A stretch of DNA of 57,935 nucleotides from Thauera aminoaromatica S2 (GCF_000310185.1 NZ_AMXD01000007.1:1-57935), one strand, 5' to 3'. Shown: positions 15,536-24,446, numbered from the stretch's first letter. The notes: generated by a model from the sequence alone, not told the origin. Program-made: numbers and translations.

Positions 15536-15593
15536 GACGGCAACTCCGCTGTTGTGCCGTTGCATGGTAGTGTTCCGTTACCAAAATTTCTAG

Positions 15594-15614
15594 TTCCAAA
15601 GAGTTTTTCTAGTA
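15594..15614 (+). promoter_or_regulatory. PAM-flanked target of the crRNA-like guide
   Basis: On the plus strand, TTC (15594-15596) is followed by CAAAGAGTTTTTCTAGTA. This matches 15 of the first 18 bases of the spacer-like stretch at 15381-15364. Mismatches are at positions 6, 9 and 12; positions 6 and 12 are flipped out in type I guide duplexes and contribute little. Beyond position 18 the match stops abruptly. TTC is the canonical I-C PAM. The site lies about 30 bp after the cas3 stop, in the only AT-rich stretch of the gap, where a promoter for the small ORF or the cas5 operon would be expected. I could not define the promoter itself. Confidence 0.6.
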
Positions 15615-15645
15615 CACACATTCCTCCTTGAACCATCCCCCATTG

Positions 15646-17904
15646 CTAGATGATCGTATTTGCCGACTCCATGAACGTGGGGTCCTCCCACCAGATGCCG
15701 AACTCGCGGCTATAGATGTCCATGTTCACCAGTTCCATGAACTGCTCACCCCACTTCTCCGGCGCAACGGACTGAATCGCGCCCGCCTTGCGCAGCGCAT
15801 CGAATCCGTTGCGTGGTAGCTGCACCAGATAGGGCTGGAGCTTGCGTGCGAGCCCGCCGCTCTTTTCCGCAAAGCGCAGGCTTTCGATATAGCGGCGCGC
15901 ATGGTCGTCGAGGGGCACGATGACCGGCATCTGCACCGTGTCGATCATGCGGAATTTGGTTGCCAGCGTTTCCAGCGGCAGGGAGTCGATCCGGCTTTCT
16001 GCGCACAGGCCAAGCAGGTTCGTGGCATCCAGTTCCTGGTCGCCCTTCTGCCAGTACAGCAGGCGGAAATAGGCTTCGATCGCCGACGGCGAGAGCGGAT
16101 CGTCACGGAATTGCGGCTGGCGCATGACCTCTTGCGCAGCCTGGGCGAACTGGCGAAGTTCTGGCGGAGGCGCCCAATCACCGTGGGCGGTTGCGAACAC
16201 ACGCACCTCGCTCTGGTCGGCCGCTCGTTCGCCGTTGCGGTTGCAGCGCCCCGCGGCCTGGGCGACGGAGTCCAGGCCCGCTTCTGCGCGATAGACAGTG
16301 GGCAGGGAGATATCGACACCGGCTTCGATCAGCGACGTCGAAACAAGCCGGCAAGGCTCGCCGGCCTTGAGACGCGCCCGCACCTCGGCCAGGACTTGGC
16401 TGCGGTGCTTGGCGCACATCAGCGTAGTCAGGTGGCGCGCACCGGGCAGATCGGCGAGCGCTTGATACAGGGCGCGGGCGTGGCGGCGGTTGTTGACGAC
16501 GCACAACACCTGATTGAGGTCGCGGAGTTGCGCCGCGAGCGCGTCATCGTCGAGCGTGCCGACATGGCGCACACGCACCCGGTCGAGTTTGCGGAAGAGT
16601 TCCGGCGGGTTCGGGGCGAGTTCGCGCACCTGATCCTTGTCGAATCCACCGCGAAAGTTCGGTGCGGTCAAGGCCGGCTGGGTGGCGGTGCAGAGGACGA
16701 CGCTGCTGCGGTAGTTGCGAGCCAGTTCGTCGATGGCCGCGACCGCCGGCCGCAACAGCTTGAGCGGCAGGGTCTGTGCCTCATCGAGAATCACCACGCT
16801 GCCTGCAATGTTGTGCAGTTTGCGACACTGCGACGGGCGTGCCGCGAACAGGCTCTCGAAGAACTGCACGGCGGTGGTGACAATGACCGGCGCGTTCCAG
16901 TTCTCCATCGCCAGCCGCAGCTTTTCCTTGGCTTGGTAGCGCTCGGCGTCCGATCGGAGAGGTTGGGCGGCGATGAAAGCGCTGTGATGCTCCAGCACCG
17001 CAGCCTCACCGAGATCGCCCAGGGCAGTGCGGAACACCGCGGCGTTCTGCTCAACGATGCTGGTAAAGGGGATCACGAAGATCACCCGCCGCAGCCCGTG
17101 CGCGATGGCATGGTCGAGCGCGAAGGCAAGGGAGGCCAGCGTCTTTCCGCCGCCGGTCGGCACCGTAAGCGAGAACAGCCCAGGCGCGTATGTCGCGGCC
17201 TTCCGCGTGTGAGCAAGGATGTCCGCCCGGACGCGATTGACGTGCGAGTCGGCATCGAAGCCGGAAAGATAAGCGTCGAGGCGCTCGCGCAGAGACTCCA
17301 GGGATGGCGACGCCAGCCCACGCGATGCGCTGCGGTCGTTGGGCTGGCCGGGAAGTGCGACCCGGTCGTAAAAGGACTCGGTGTCGAGATAGTCCGCATC
17401 CACAAGGCACGAGAACAACATGCGTGCAAAGAATGCGAACTGGAACATGGCGTGTTCTTTCTTCAGAACTAACTTCGGTGGGAGCAACTGCTCCGGCAGG
17501 GTAACCTCGTACTGCCACTCCTCCCTCAAGGGCGGCAGCCCAACACCCTTCAGTCGGTCGCTGAGTGCGGTTCGCTCACCACCCTCGCTGCCGTTCGCCA
17601 AGCCGGCATGATGACCAGCGATACCATAGGCTAGCAGCATGCCGGTGTGCTTGTAGCGCTCAACGGCTAGCATCGCACCGCGCGTCGCGTGGTCCACTCG
17701 AATCGCGTCACCTGCCACTCGACGCTGGAAATCGTCGGAGTATTTGCCGAGATCATGAAGCAGCCCCGCCACCTCGGCCATTCCACCGGCACCGAAGAGC
17801 GAGGCCTTGTCCCTGGCGATCGCTGCGACGTTCTGCAAATGCTCCGCCAGTGCCTGCCAGTCAGACCTATCCGGACGCTGCGTGGAATGAGCGAAGAACG
17901 CCAT
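15646..17904 (-). CDS. cas3: Cas3 nuclease-helicase (I-C)
   Basis: A 752-residue Cas3 that unwinds and degrades target DNA after Cascade binding. The N-terminal HD nuclease has H22, the HD pair at 50-51 (LLHDLGKY) and GHHAG near 97-101. The SF2 helicase has Walker A (TVPTGGGKT, 247-255), a DEAQ box (374-377) and a motif VI-like QAAGRCNRNGE near 540. All key residues are present. The start MAFFAHSTQ is normal for the I-C subfamily. It is the first gene of the locus and is separated from cas5 by 342 bp, so the interference nuclease may be expressed separately from Cascade. Confidence 0.96.
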   Translation of the reverse strand: MAFFAHSTQRPDRSDWQALAEHLQNVAAIARDKASLFGAGGMAEVAGLLHDLGKYSDDFQRRVAGDAIRVDHATRGAMLAVERYKHTGMLLAYGIAGHHAGLANGSEGGERTALSDRLKGVGLPPLREEWQYEVTLPEQLLPPKLVLKKEHAMFQFAFFARMLFSCLVDADYLDTESFYDRVALPGQPNDRSASRGLASPSLESLRERLDAYLSGFDADSHVNRVRADILAHTRKAATYAPGLFSLTVPTGGGKTLASLAFALDHAIAHGLRRVIFVIPFTSIVEQNAAVFRTALGDLGEAAVLEHHSAFIAAQPLRSDAERYQAKEKLRLAMENWNAPVIVTTAVQFFESLFAARPSQCRKLHNIAGSVVILDEAQTLPLKLLRPAVAAIDELARNYRSSVVLCTATQPALTAPNFRGGFDKDQVRELAPNPPELFRKLDRVRVRHVGTLDDDALAAQLRDLNQVLCVVNNRRHARALYQALADLPGARHLTTLMCAKHRSQVLAEVRARLKAGEPCRLVSTSLIEAGVDISLPTVYRAEAGLDSVAQAAGRCNRNGERAADQSEVRVFATAHGDWAPPPELRQFAQAAQEVMRQPQFRDDPLSPSAIEAYFRLLYWQKGDQELDATNLLGLCAESRIDSLPLETLATKFRMIDTVQMPVIVPLDDHARRYIESLRFAEKSGGLARKLQPYLVQLPRNGFDALRKAGAIQSVAPEKWGEQFMELVNMDIYSREFGIWWEDPTFMESANTII

Positions 17905-18119
17905 GGATCTCTGCGACCTCGGATGCGTTTCAAAAAATGAAGATCAGATAGTACCTCCGCATGAGCAGAGATGAGAGCGAGTGATAGCCATGACTGCTCC
18001 GCTTATGGATTCGTGCATTTATAACCGGCGGCGATATCCCGGGAACACGCCAAGCGCGGGACCAATAAGGAGGATGCCGGCTGACAAATTGCCGGGGTAA
18101 ATCAAAGCGTCTGCCCTCG
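17905..18119 (-). promoter_or_regulatory. Intergenic region upstream of cas3
   Basis: This 215-bp gap should hold the cas3 promoter. On the minus strand the best -10 is TATAAA (18023-18018), about 115 bp before the cas3 ATG, but a matching -35 is poor (GTTCCC at the right distance). A CCGGC...GCCGG inverted repeat near 18072-18094 lies just after the chrA stop and has no T-run, so it is not a clear terminator. A TTGAAAC near 17925 is too short to call a repeat remnant. Confidence 0.3.
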
Positions 18120-19454
18120 CTACGCGGAAAGCACCCCGCCCGCCACCCCGCACGCCGCCACCACCAGCCAGGGCGGCCACTTCCACGACATCAGCGCGAC
18201 CAGCGCCACCAGGCCGAGCGCGAAATCCTGCGGGCGGTGGATCGCGCTGGTCCACACCGGCTGGTACAGCGCAGCCAGCAGCAGCCCCACCACCGCCGCG
18301 TTGATGCCGGCGAGCGCGGCCTGCATGCGCGCATCCCCGCGCAGGCGCTCCCAGAAGGGCAGCGCGCCCGCCACCAGCAGGAAGGACGGCGCGAACACCG
18401 CGAGCAGGCACACGATTCCGCCCACCCATCCGCCATAGCCGTCCTGCGCCGCGGCACCGAGGAAGGCGGCAAAGGTGAACAGCGGCCCCGGCACCGCCTG
18501 CGCCGCGCCATATCCGGCGAGGAAGGCCTCCCCGTCCACCCAGCCCGTCGGCACCACCTCGGCCTGCAGCAGCGGCAGCACCACGTGCCCGCCGCCGAAC
18601 ACCAGCGCGCCCGAACGGTAGAAGGCATCCACGCGCGCCAGCCAGCCATCGGGCTGCAGCGCGACGAGCAGCGGCAGGGCGGCGAGCAGCGCGAAGAAGG
18701 CCGCCAGCCACAGCCACCCCGAGCGCGGCCCCGGCGCACCCGTATTCGCCCCCAAGACCCCCGAGTCCGGCTCGGACACGCCCGCAAGTGGCACCGACAC
18801 ACTCGGAAGCGGCCCGAGGCCCCCCGCACGCGCGCCCGAGGAAGCCGCGCGCCGCGTCGCCGCCGAGGGCTCGCGCACCCCGGCCTCCGCCTGCGCTCTG
18901 AACAGCGCCAGCCCGGCCAGCCCCGCGAGCGCGATCACCCCGACCTGGGTCCACGCCGTCGGCAGCGCCAGCACCATGCACGCCGCGAGCGCCATCAGGG
19001 TGATGCGGGCGCGGCCGATGCAGAGCTTGCCCGCCATGCCCCACACCGCCTGCGCCACCACCGCCACCGCCACCACCTTCAGCCCGTGCAGCGCGCCCGA
19101 CAGCAGCGCGTCGCCATGTCGTGCGAGACCGAGCGCGAAGAGGATCAGCGCGATCGCCGAGGGCAGCGTGAAGCCCGCCCATGCAGCCAGAGCACCACGG
19201 TATCCGGCGCGCTGCAGCCCGAGCGCCATGCCCACCTGGCTGCTCGCCGGGCCGGGCAGGAACTGGCACAGCGCCACCAGATCGGCATAGGCGCGCTCAC
19301 CCAGCCAGCGCCGGCGCGCGACGAACTCGGCGTGGAAATAGCCCAGGTGCGCCACCGGCCCGCCAAACGACGTGAGGCCCAGGCGCAGGAAGATCAGGAA
19401 GACCGCCCAGGGGCTGTGCTCGACGTCTTTCGCTTCGTTCATGTCGGCTTTCAC
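18120..19454 (-). CDS. chrA: Chromate efflux transporter ChrA
   Basis: A 444-residue CHR-family transporter with two homologous CHR domains (about 15-190 and 255-440) joined by a Pro/Ala/Gly-rich linker. Domain 1 carries FLRLGLTSFGGPVAHLGYF and FLPGPASSQVGMALG; domain 2 carries FGGGHVVLPLL and VPGPLFTFAAFLG. It sits in the inner membrane and exports chromate driven by proton motive force. The start may instead be the ATG at residue 5 (MNEAKDVEH). It is transcribed toward cas3 but separated by 215 bp, so co-transcription is unlikely to be functional. Confidence 0.9.
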   Translation of the reverse strand: MKADMNEAKDVEHSPWAVFLIFLRLGLTSFGGPVAHLGYFHAEFVARRRWLGERAYADLVALCQFLPGPASSQVGMALGLQRAGYRGALAAWAGFTLPSAIALILFALGLARHGDALLSGALHGLKVVAVAVVAQAVWGMAGKLCIGRARITLMALAACMVLALPTAWTQVGVIALAGLAGLALFRAQAEAGVREPSAATRRAASSGARAGGLGPLPSVSVPLAGVSEPDSGVLGANTGAPGPRSGWLWLAAFFALLAALPLLVALQPDGWLARVDAFYRSGALVFGGGHVVLPLLQAEVVPTGWVDGEAFLAGYGAAQAVPGPLFTFAAFLGAAAQDGYGGWVGGIVCLLAVFAPSFLLVAGALPFWERLRGDARMQAALAGINAAVVGLLLAALYQPVWTSAIHRPQDFALGLVALVALMSWKWPPWLVVAACGVAGGVLSA

Positions 19455-19577
19455 AGAAGTTGATCGGGTCTTGCAGGATGCTCGGAGCCGGCGTCATCAG
19501 GCGCAGGCGCACCCGCATCGACGAGGCCCGGTCGAGCATCACCCATCCCAGGCAAGGTACCGGCCCCCCCGTGGCGT

Positions 19578-20489
19578 TCACCCGAGTCGCAGGATGCGCA
19601 CCGCGCCCGTCAGCACCACCGCGCCGATCACCAGGCCGATGATCCAGTCCGGCCACGCGCTGCCGGTCCACGCCACCAGCACGCCGGCGACGATCACACC
19701 GAGGTTGGCGACGACGTCGTTGGCCGAGAAGATGTAGCTCGCCTTCATGTGCACGCCGCCCTCGCGATGGCGGGCGATCAGCACCAAGCAGGCGACGTTG
19801 GCGGCGAGCGCGAGCAGCGCGATGCCCATCATGCCGATCGGCTCCGGCGTGGCATCGCCGACGATGCGACGCACGACCTCGGCAAGCGCGCCAAGGGCCA
19901 GCACCAGCTGCAGCCCCCCCGCCAGGCGCGCGGCACCCAGCTTGTAGCGCGCGGCCCGTCCTACCGCGTAAAGCGCGACGCCATAGACGGCGGCGTCGGC
20001 GAACATGTCCATCGCGTCGGCAACCAGGCCAGCCGAGCGCGCCCAGATTCCGGCGCCGAGTTCGACCACGAACATCACGGCATTGAGCGCCAGCAGGATC
20101 CACAGCACGCGGGCCTCGGCCGCGTCGTCGGCGGGCGCGGCGGGCGCGGCCTCATCGGCGGCGAGCGTATGCGACTCCGCCAGCTCGGCGCCGTAACCCA
20201 GCGGGACGAGACGGGCGAGGATCGCCTGCGGGTCGCCGTCGTGATCCACCGTCAGCCGCCGCCCGGCGAGGTCGAACGCCAGCGCCGCCACCGGCGCCTC
20301 GGCCAGGCGCAGGCGGATCATCTGCTCCTCGGACGGGCAGTCCATGCCGGGGATGCGAAACACGCTGCGCGTGCGCGCCTCGGCGGCCGCCAGCGGCTGC
20401 AGCCGCGGCTTGGGCGCCGCGCCACCGCACGTGCCACAACAGCCGCCCGCACCAAGATCTTCTCCATCCATCGAGGGCTGCTCGCTCAA
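19578..20489 (-). CDS. Cation diffusion facilitator with N-terminal metal-binding domain
   Basis: A 303-residue protein. It has a Cys-rich start (GGCCGTCGG near 15-23), an HMA-like ferredoxin fold domain with GMDCPSEEQ (about 45-110), and a six-helix CDF transporter domain (about 125-303). The usual intramembrane HxxxD metal site of helix 2 is DMFAD (DxxxD) here, and helix 5 has DVVAN (DxxxN), so zinc is not the obvious substrate. It probably exports a divalent metal from the cytoplasm. It ends 123 bp before the divergent-looking chrA start and is in the same orientation. The substrate is not predictable from sequence alone. Confidence 0.8.
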   Translation of the reverse strand: MSEQPSMDGEDLGAGGCCGTCGGAAPKPRLQPLAAAEARTRSVFRIPGMDCPSEEQMIRLRLAEAPVAALAFDLAGRRLTVDHDGDPQAILARLVPLGYGAELAESHTLAADEAAPAAPADDAAEARVLWILLALNAVMFVVELGAGIWARSAGLVADAMDMFADAAVYGVALYAVGRAARYKLGAARLAGGLQLVLALGALAEVVRRIVGDATPEPIGMMGIALLALAANVACLVLIARHREGGVHMKASYIFSANDVVANLGVIVAGVLVAWTGSAWPDWIIGLVIGAVVLTGAVRILRLG

Positions 20490-20499
20490 AGCGGAGCTC

Positions 20500-20934
20500 C
20501 TAACGCACGACCGGCTTGCGGAACAGCGGCACGAGCTGCATGTCCGACTTCATCACGTGATCCACCAGCCATTTGCGCAGAAAGGCGGTGATCTCGCCGC
20601 TCTGCGCCTTGACACCTTCCACCCCGCCATCGGAATCCTCGAGCGTGGCGTGGATGCGCTGCACGAGGATGTCGAGCTCGGCCAGCAAGGCGCGGTGTTC
20701 GAGCTTGTGCTGGTCGAGGTGGAGGTAGCCGTAGGCGATCTGGATGCGCTCCTCGCGCTCGAAGTGGTCCTCTGCGTAGCGTCGCAGCTCGGTCAGCGCC
20801 AGCTCGACATTGCGCGGGTCGTCCGGAAAGCGCAGCACGAGCTCCACCGTGTTGATGAGCAGGATCAGGTAGCGGTGGTCGGCGTCGATGTCGTCGTGGC
20901 CAATGCGGAACTGCGGTCGCCAGAAGATGGGCAT
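20500..20934 (-). CDS. Bacteriohemerythrin
   Basis: A 144-residue single-domain hemerythrin that binds O2 at a diiron site. Expected ligands are H20 (DADH), H57 and E61 (HFEREE), H76 and H80 (HKLEH), and the C-terminal HVMKSD pair. The length is normal for the McHr-type bacterial family. It is ten bases upstream of the CDF gene's start and in the same orientation, so the two may share a message. A role in oxygen supply or sensing, or in iron handling, is possible. Confidence 0.9.
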   Translation of the reverse strand: MPIFWRPQFRIGHDDIDADHRYLILLINTVELVLRFPDDPRNVELALTELRRYAEDHFEREERIQIAYGYLHLDQHKLEHRALLAELDILVQRIHATLEDSDGGVEGVKAQSGEITAFLRKWLVDHVMKSDMQLVPLFRKPVVR

Positions 20935-21008
20935 GGGAGTCTCAAGAACGGTTCAGGTGCGTGGAAACGCATCAGCATCGATTGTCGCCGATGCGCCGGC
21001 CGCGCACA

Positions 21009-21638
21009 TCATGCGCGCACGCCGAGCCCCCCACCGCGACGGAAGACCAGGCTGAAGTTGTTCGCCGGCATGTCGACCACCGCCTCCAGCCCGAAGCCAC
21101 AACGCCGGGCCTCGGTCTCCACCGCCTCCAGGTCGCGCACCGCGAAGCGCGCATCGACGCTGCGCAGCCATTCGTCGAAGTCGGCGTTGCTCGGCGCGGT
21201 GTGGGCGCCGCCGCGGCGATACGGGCCGTAGCAGACCACCACGCCGCCTTCCGGCACGACCGCCGCCGCGCCCGCAAACAGCGCCGGCGTGCTCTCCCAG
21301 GGCGAGTAATGCAGCACGTTGATCGCCACGATCGCGTCCGCGGCGGCGACCGGCCAGGGGGTGGCGGCGAGGTCGACGCACACGGGCGCCAGCAGGTTGG
21401 GCAGCCCGCTGTGCGCCACCCAGTCCGTGATCGAGGCCAGCGCCGCGGGGTCGGCGTCGCTCGGCTGCCAGCACAGCGCGGGCAGGTGGCGGGCAAAATG
21501 CACCGCATGCTCGCCGGTGCCGCTGCCGAGTTCCAGAACCAGCCCGTCGACCGGCAGCACGCGCTGCAGCACGGCGAGGATGGGGCCGCGGTTGCGCGCG
21601 GCGGAGGGGGAGAACTGGCGGCGGTCGAGGGTGGGCAT
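21009..21638 (-). CDS. Class I SAM-dependent methyltransferase, DUF938 family
   Basis: A 209-residue protein with the SAM-binding motif LELGSGTGEHAVHFA (about 34-48), then DADP (loop II) and AINVLHYSPW (motif IV region). The start RRQFSPSAARNRGPIL is characteristic of DUF938 proteins. The substrate is unknown. It is separated by 74 bp from the hemerythrin gene and diverges from the downstream CoA-transferase gene. Confidence 0.85.
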   Translation of the reverse strand: MPTLDRRQFSPSAARNRGPILAVLQRVLPVDGLVLELGSGTGEHAVHFARHLPALCWQPSDADPAALASITDWVAHSGLPNLLAPVCVDLAATPWPVAAADAIVAINVLHYSPWESTPALFAGAAAVVPEGGVVVCYGPYRRGGAHTAPSNADFDEWLRSVDARFAVRDLEAVETEARRCGFGLEAVVDMPANNFSLVFRRGGGLGVRA

Positions 21639-21762
21639 GGGGCGCGGCGGGCAGGATGGAAGACGTCGCGATTATCGCCTGCTCCGGTTCGGCCAAGTGA
21701 CGCAGGGATGCACGCCCGGAGGCTGAGATAATGACGCATCCCCTTCACCGCCCCACCCCACC

Positions 21763-22962
21763 ATGACCACGCCCACCAAACCCCTCGCCGGCATCAAGGT
21801 CGTCGAGCTCGGCACGCTCATCGCCGGCCCCTTCGCCGCCCGCATCCTCGCCGAGTTCGGCGCCGAGGTGATCAAGATCGAAGCGCCCGACGGCGGCGAC
21901 CCGCTGCGCAAGTGGCGCAAGCTCTACGAGGGCACCTCGCTGTGGTGGTACCTGCAGGCGCGCAACAAGAAGTCGGTGACGGTCAACCTCAAGCACCCCG
22001 ACGGCGTCGAGGTGGTGCGCCGGCTGGTCGCCGAGGCCGACATCGTGGTGGAGAATTTCCGCCCCGGCGTGCTCGACAAGCTCGGGCTGGGCTGGGAGGC
22101 GCTGTCGAAGATCAACCCCGGTCTGGTCATGGTGCGCCTGTCGGGCTTCGGGCAGAGCGGGCCGATGGCGCAGCAGCCGGGCTTCGGCGCAATCGGCGAG
22201 TCGATGGGCGGGCTGCGCTACGTGACCGGCTTTCCCGACCGCCCGCCGGTGAAGACCGGGATCTCGATCGGCGACTCGATCGCCGCGCTGTGGGGTGCGC
22301 TCGGGGCGCTGATGGCGCTGCGCCACAAGGAAGTGAATGGCGGTGCAGGCCAGGTGGTGGATGTCGCGCTCTACGAGGCGGTGTTCGCGATGATGGAGTC
22401 GCTGGTGCCCGAGTTCGACGTGTTCGGCTTCGTGCGCGAGCGCACCGGCAACATCATGCCCGGCATCACGCCGTCCAACACCCACACCACCCGCGACGGC
22501 CGCCACATCACCATCGGCGCCAACGGCGACGCGATCTTCCGCCGCCTGATGCGTGCGATGGGGCGCGACGACCTCGCCGAGGACGCCACGCTCGCTGACA
22601 ACGCCGGCCGCGACGCTCGCCGCGAGGAGTTGTACGCGCTGATCGACGCCTGGGTGGCGCAGCACGACGAGGCCGCGGTGCTGGCGACGCTGGCCGCCGC
22701 CGAGGTGCCGGCCTCGCGCATCTACTCGGTGGCCGACATGTTCGCCGACCCGCAATTCCTGGCGCGCGAGATGTTGCACACGGTGAAGCTGCCCGACGGG
22801 CGCGACTGCCGCATGCCGGGCGTGGTGCCGAAGCTGTCGGGCACGCCCGGCGGCAGCGAATGGATCGGGCCGGCGCTGGGCGCGCACACCGACGCGGTGT
22901 TGGCGGGCCTGGGTTACGACGAGGCCCGCATCGCCGCGCTGCGCGCAGCCGGCGCGATCTGA
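21763..22962 (+). CDS. CaiB/BaiF family CoA-transferase
   Basis: A 399-residue family III CoA-transferase that moves CoA between carboxylic acids through an Asp-bound anhydride. The catalytic Asp is D171 in GISIGDSIAALWG. The N-terminal LAGIKVVELGTLIAGPFAARILAEFGAEVIKIE is the family signature. It is monocistronic between a divergent methyltransferase and a convergent MFS gene. The natural acid is not predictable; succinyl-CoA:(alkyl)succinate, mesaconate and citramalate enzymes share this fold. Confidence 0.9.
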   Translation: MTTPTKPLAGIKVVELGTLIAGPFAARILAEFGAEVIKIEAPDGGDPLRKWRKLYEGTSLWWYLQARNKKSVTVNLKHPDGVEVVRRLVAEADIVVENFRPGVLDKLGLGWEALSKINPGLVMVRLSGFGQSGPMAQQPGFGAIGESMGGLRYVTGFPDRPPVKTGISIGDSIAALWGALGALMALRHKEVNGGAGQVVDVALYEAVFAMMESLVPEFDVFGFVRERTGNIMPGITPSNTHTTRDGRHITIGANGDAIFRRLMRAMGRDDLAEDATLADNAGRDARREELYALIDAWVAQHDEAAVLATLAAAEVPASRIYSVADMFADPQFLAREMLHTVKLPDGRDCRMPGVVPKLSGTPGGSEWIGPALGAHTDAVLAGLGYDEARIAALRAAGAI

Positions 22963-22988
22963 TCCGGCAAACTCAATGCAGGCGCCCC

Positions 22989-23018
22989 GTGCAGGAGCGC
23001 CGCAAGGCGCGAATGCGG
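22989..23018 (+). repeat. REP-like dispersed repeat
   Basis: GTGCAGGAGCGCCGCAAGGC continuing GCGAATGCGG matches the copies at 53979-54060 closely. It lies between the 3' ends of two convergent genes. A GCGCCGCAAGGCGC hairpin sits at its core. Confidence 0.6.
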
Positions 23019-23079
23019 CGGAGGAGCGAGCGCCGTTCCGATCGGAGCCGCCCCGCTTCGCGGCACCCGCCCCATGCAT

Positions 23080-24264
23080 TCAAGCCTGGCGCGGCACCCG
23101 GCCGACCAGCCCCCAGGCCACCGCGGCCGTCGCCACGCCCCAGAACCACATGCCGTTGGTCATCGGCAGCGGCGTCCCGTCCATGCTCGCGCCCAGCCAC
23201 TGCCCCATCGCGAACGCCACCACCATCATCAGGAAGCCGCTCATCGCCGAGGCGGCGCCCGCCGCCTTCGGGAAGGGCCCGACCGCGCCCGCCTGGCCGC
23301 AGGGCTGGTGGATGCCGTGGCCGACCATGTAGATCAAGGCGGGGAGCAGGATCGGCCACACGCCCTCCAGGCCGGCCAGCCCGCCGAGCCCGAGCAGGCT
23401 GCCGCCCGCGAGCGAGAACACGCCGCCGATCGCCACCGTGCGCTGCACGCCGAAGCGCACGAGCAGGCGGCGGCACAACAGGGTCCCGCCAACGTAGGCG
23501 AGCACGATCACGAACATCAGCGCGCCGTACTCGATGCGCGACAGCTCCATCAGACGGATGAACACGAAGGACGAGGCCGCCAGCAGGGTGAACAGGCCGC
23601 CGTAGGTCGCCGCAGCCAGCAGCGCGAAGGCGAGGAAGGTGGGGTTGCGCAGGATGGTGATCCAGGTGCGCACCAGCGTGGCCGGGCGCAACGCATCCGG
23701 ATCGGGGCGCTGCAGGGTCTCCTCGAAGCGCAGCGCGATCAGCGCCAAGGTGGCCGCACCGAACAGCGCCAGCGCCGACAAGGCGCTCCGCCAGCCGAAG
23801 AATTCGGCGAGCACGCCGCCGAGCGGAATGCTCAGGCAGGCGATCACGCCCAGCCCGGTGAGCCCCTTGCTGATCGCGCGCGCCCCGATCTCGGGGCTGT
23901 AGAGGTCGCGCACCAGCGCACGCGCGCACATCACCGACGCCCCCATCGCCGCGCCCTGGGCGATCCGCCACAGCAGCAGCGCCTCCATCGACCCGGCGAG
24001 CGTGCTGCCCACCGCCGCCACGACGTAGCTCGCCAGCCCGAGCAGGAGCACCGGCCGGCGCCCGAAGCGGTCCGAGATCGGTCCCCACACCAGCTGCGAC
24101 AGGCCGAAGGCGAGCAGCAGGCCCGACAGCGTGAGCTGCGCCTGCGCCACCGAGGCGCCCAGGTCCTGGGTGATCGAGGGCAGCGCGGGCAGATAGAGAT
24201 CGGTGGTGACCGGCTGGAGGCCGAGCAGCAGCGACAAGGCAAGGACGACGAAAGCGGTCGACAT
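23080..24264 (-). CDS. MFS multidrug efflux transporter, Bcr/CflA family
   Basis: A 394-residue, 12-helix drug:H+ antiporter. MSTAFVVLALSLLLGLQPVTTDLYLPALP and LVWGPISDRFGRRP (motif A) define the Bcr/CflA subfamily. The start at 24264 has GGAG six bases upstream; the reading frame extends 62 codons further upstream, but that segment is not hydrophobic or conserved. The gene stands alone in the same direction as the catabolic operon upstream, with a 182-bp gap. Confidence 0.88.
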   Translation of the reverse strand: MSTAFVVLALSLLLGLQPVTTDLYLPALPSITQDLGASVAQAQLTLSGLLLAFGLSQLVWGPISDRFGRRPVLLLGLASYVVAAVGSTLAGSMEALLLWRIAQGAAMGASVMCARALVRDLYSPEIGARAISKGLTGLGVIACLSIPLGGVLAEFFGWRSALSALALFGAATLALIALRFEETLQRPDPDALRPATLVRTWITILRNPTFLAFALLAAATYGGLFTLLAASSFVFIRLMELSRIEYGALMFVIVLAYVGGTLLCRRLLVRFGVQRTVAIGGVFSLAGGSLLGLGGLAGLEGVWPILLPALIYMVGHGIHQPCGQAGAVGPFPKAAGAASAMSGFLMMVVAFAMGQWLGASMDGTPLPMTNGMWFWGVATAAVAWGLVGRVPRQA

Positions 24265-24446
24265 CGGGACTCCGAAAACGGGGACCAAGCCCGCGGAAGA
24301 TACCGCCGGTGGCAGGACGAAGGGCAAAAAAAGATCGTCGCCGGGCATCCCTGCGCGACTCGCGCACGCGCCCCGGTCTCCCTCGCCTGCGCGCGCAGCC
24401 ATTCGCAACCGCTCACCTGCAAGGCCGGAAAGCCAGACTGCGCCGC

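Noticed and set aside
15385-15636. An 83-codon frame on the minus strand covering most of the cas3-cas5 gap.
   Set aside because: The predicted peptide has no hydrophobic or conserved pattern and its first ATG lies ahead of the strong SD; the overlapping 46-codon frame is more protein-like.
17905-17935. TTGAAAC (minus strand) upstream of cas3 as a second repeat-derived guide.
   Set aside because: Only seven bases match, with no handle extension, no hairpin at the right distance and no PAM-flanked target found.
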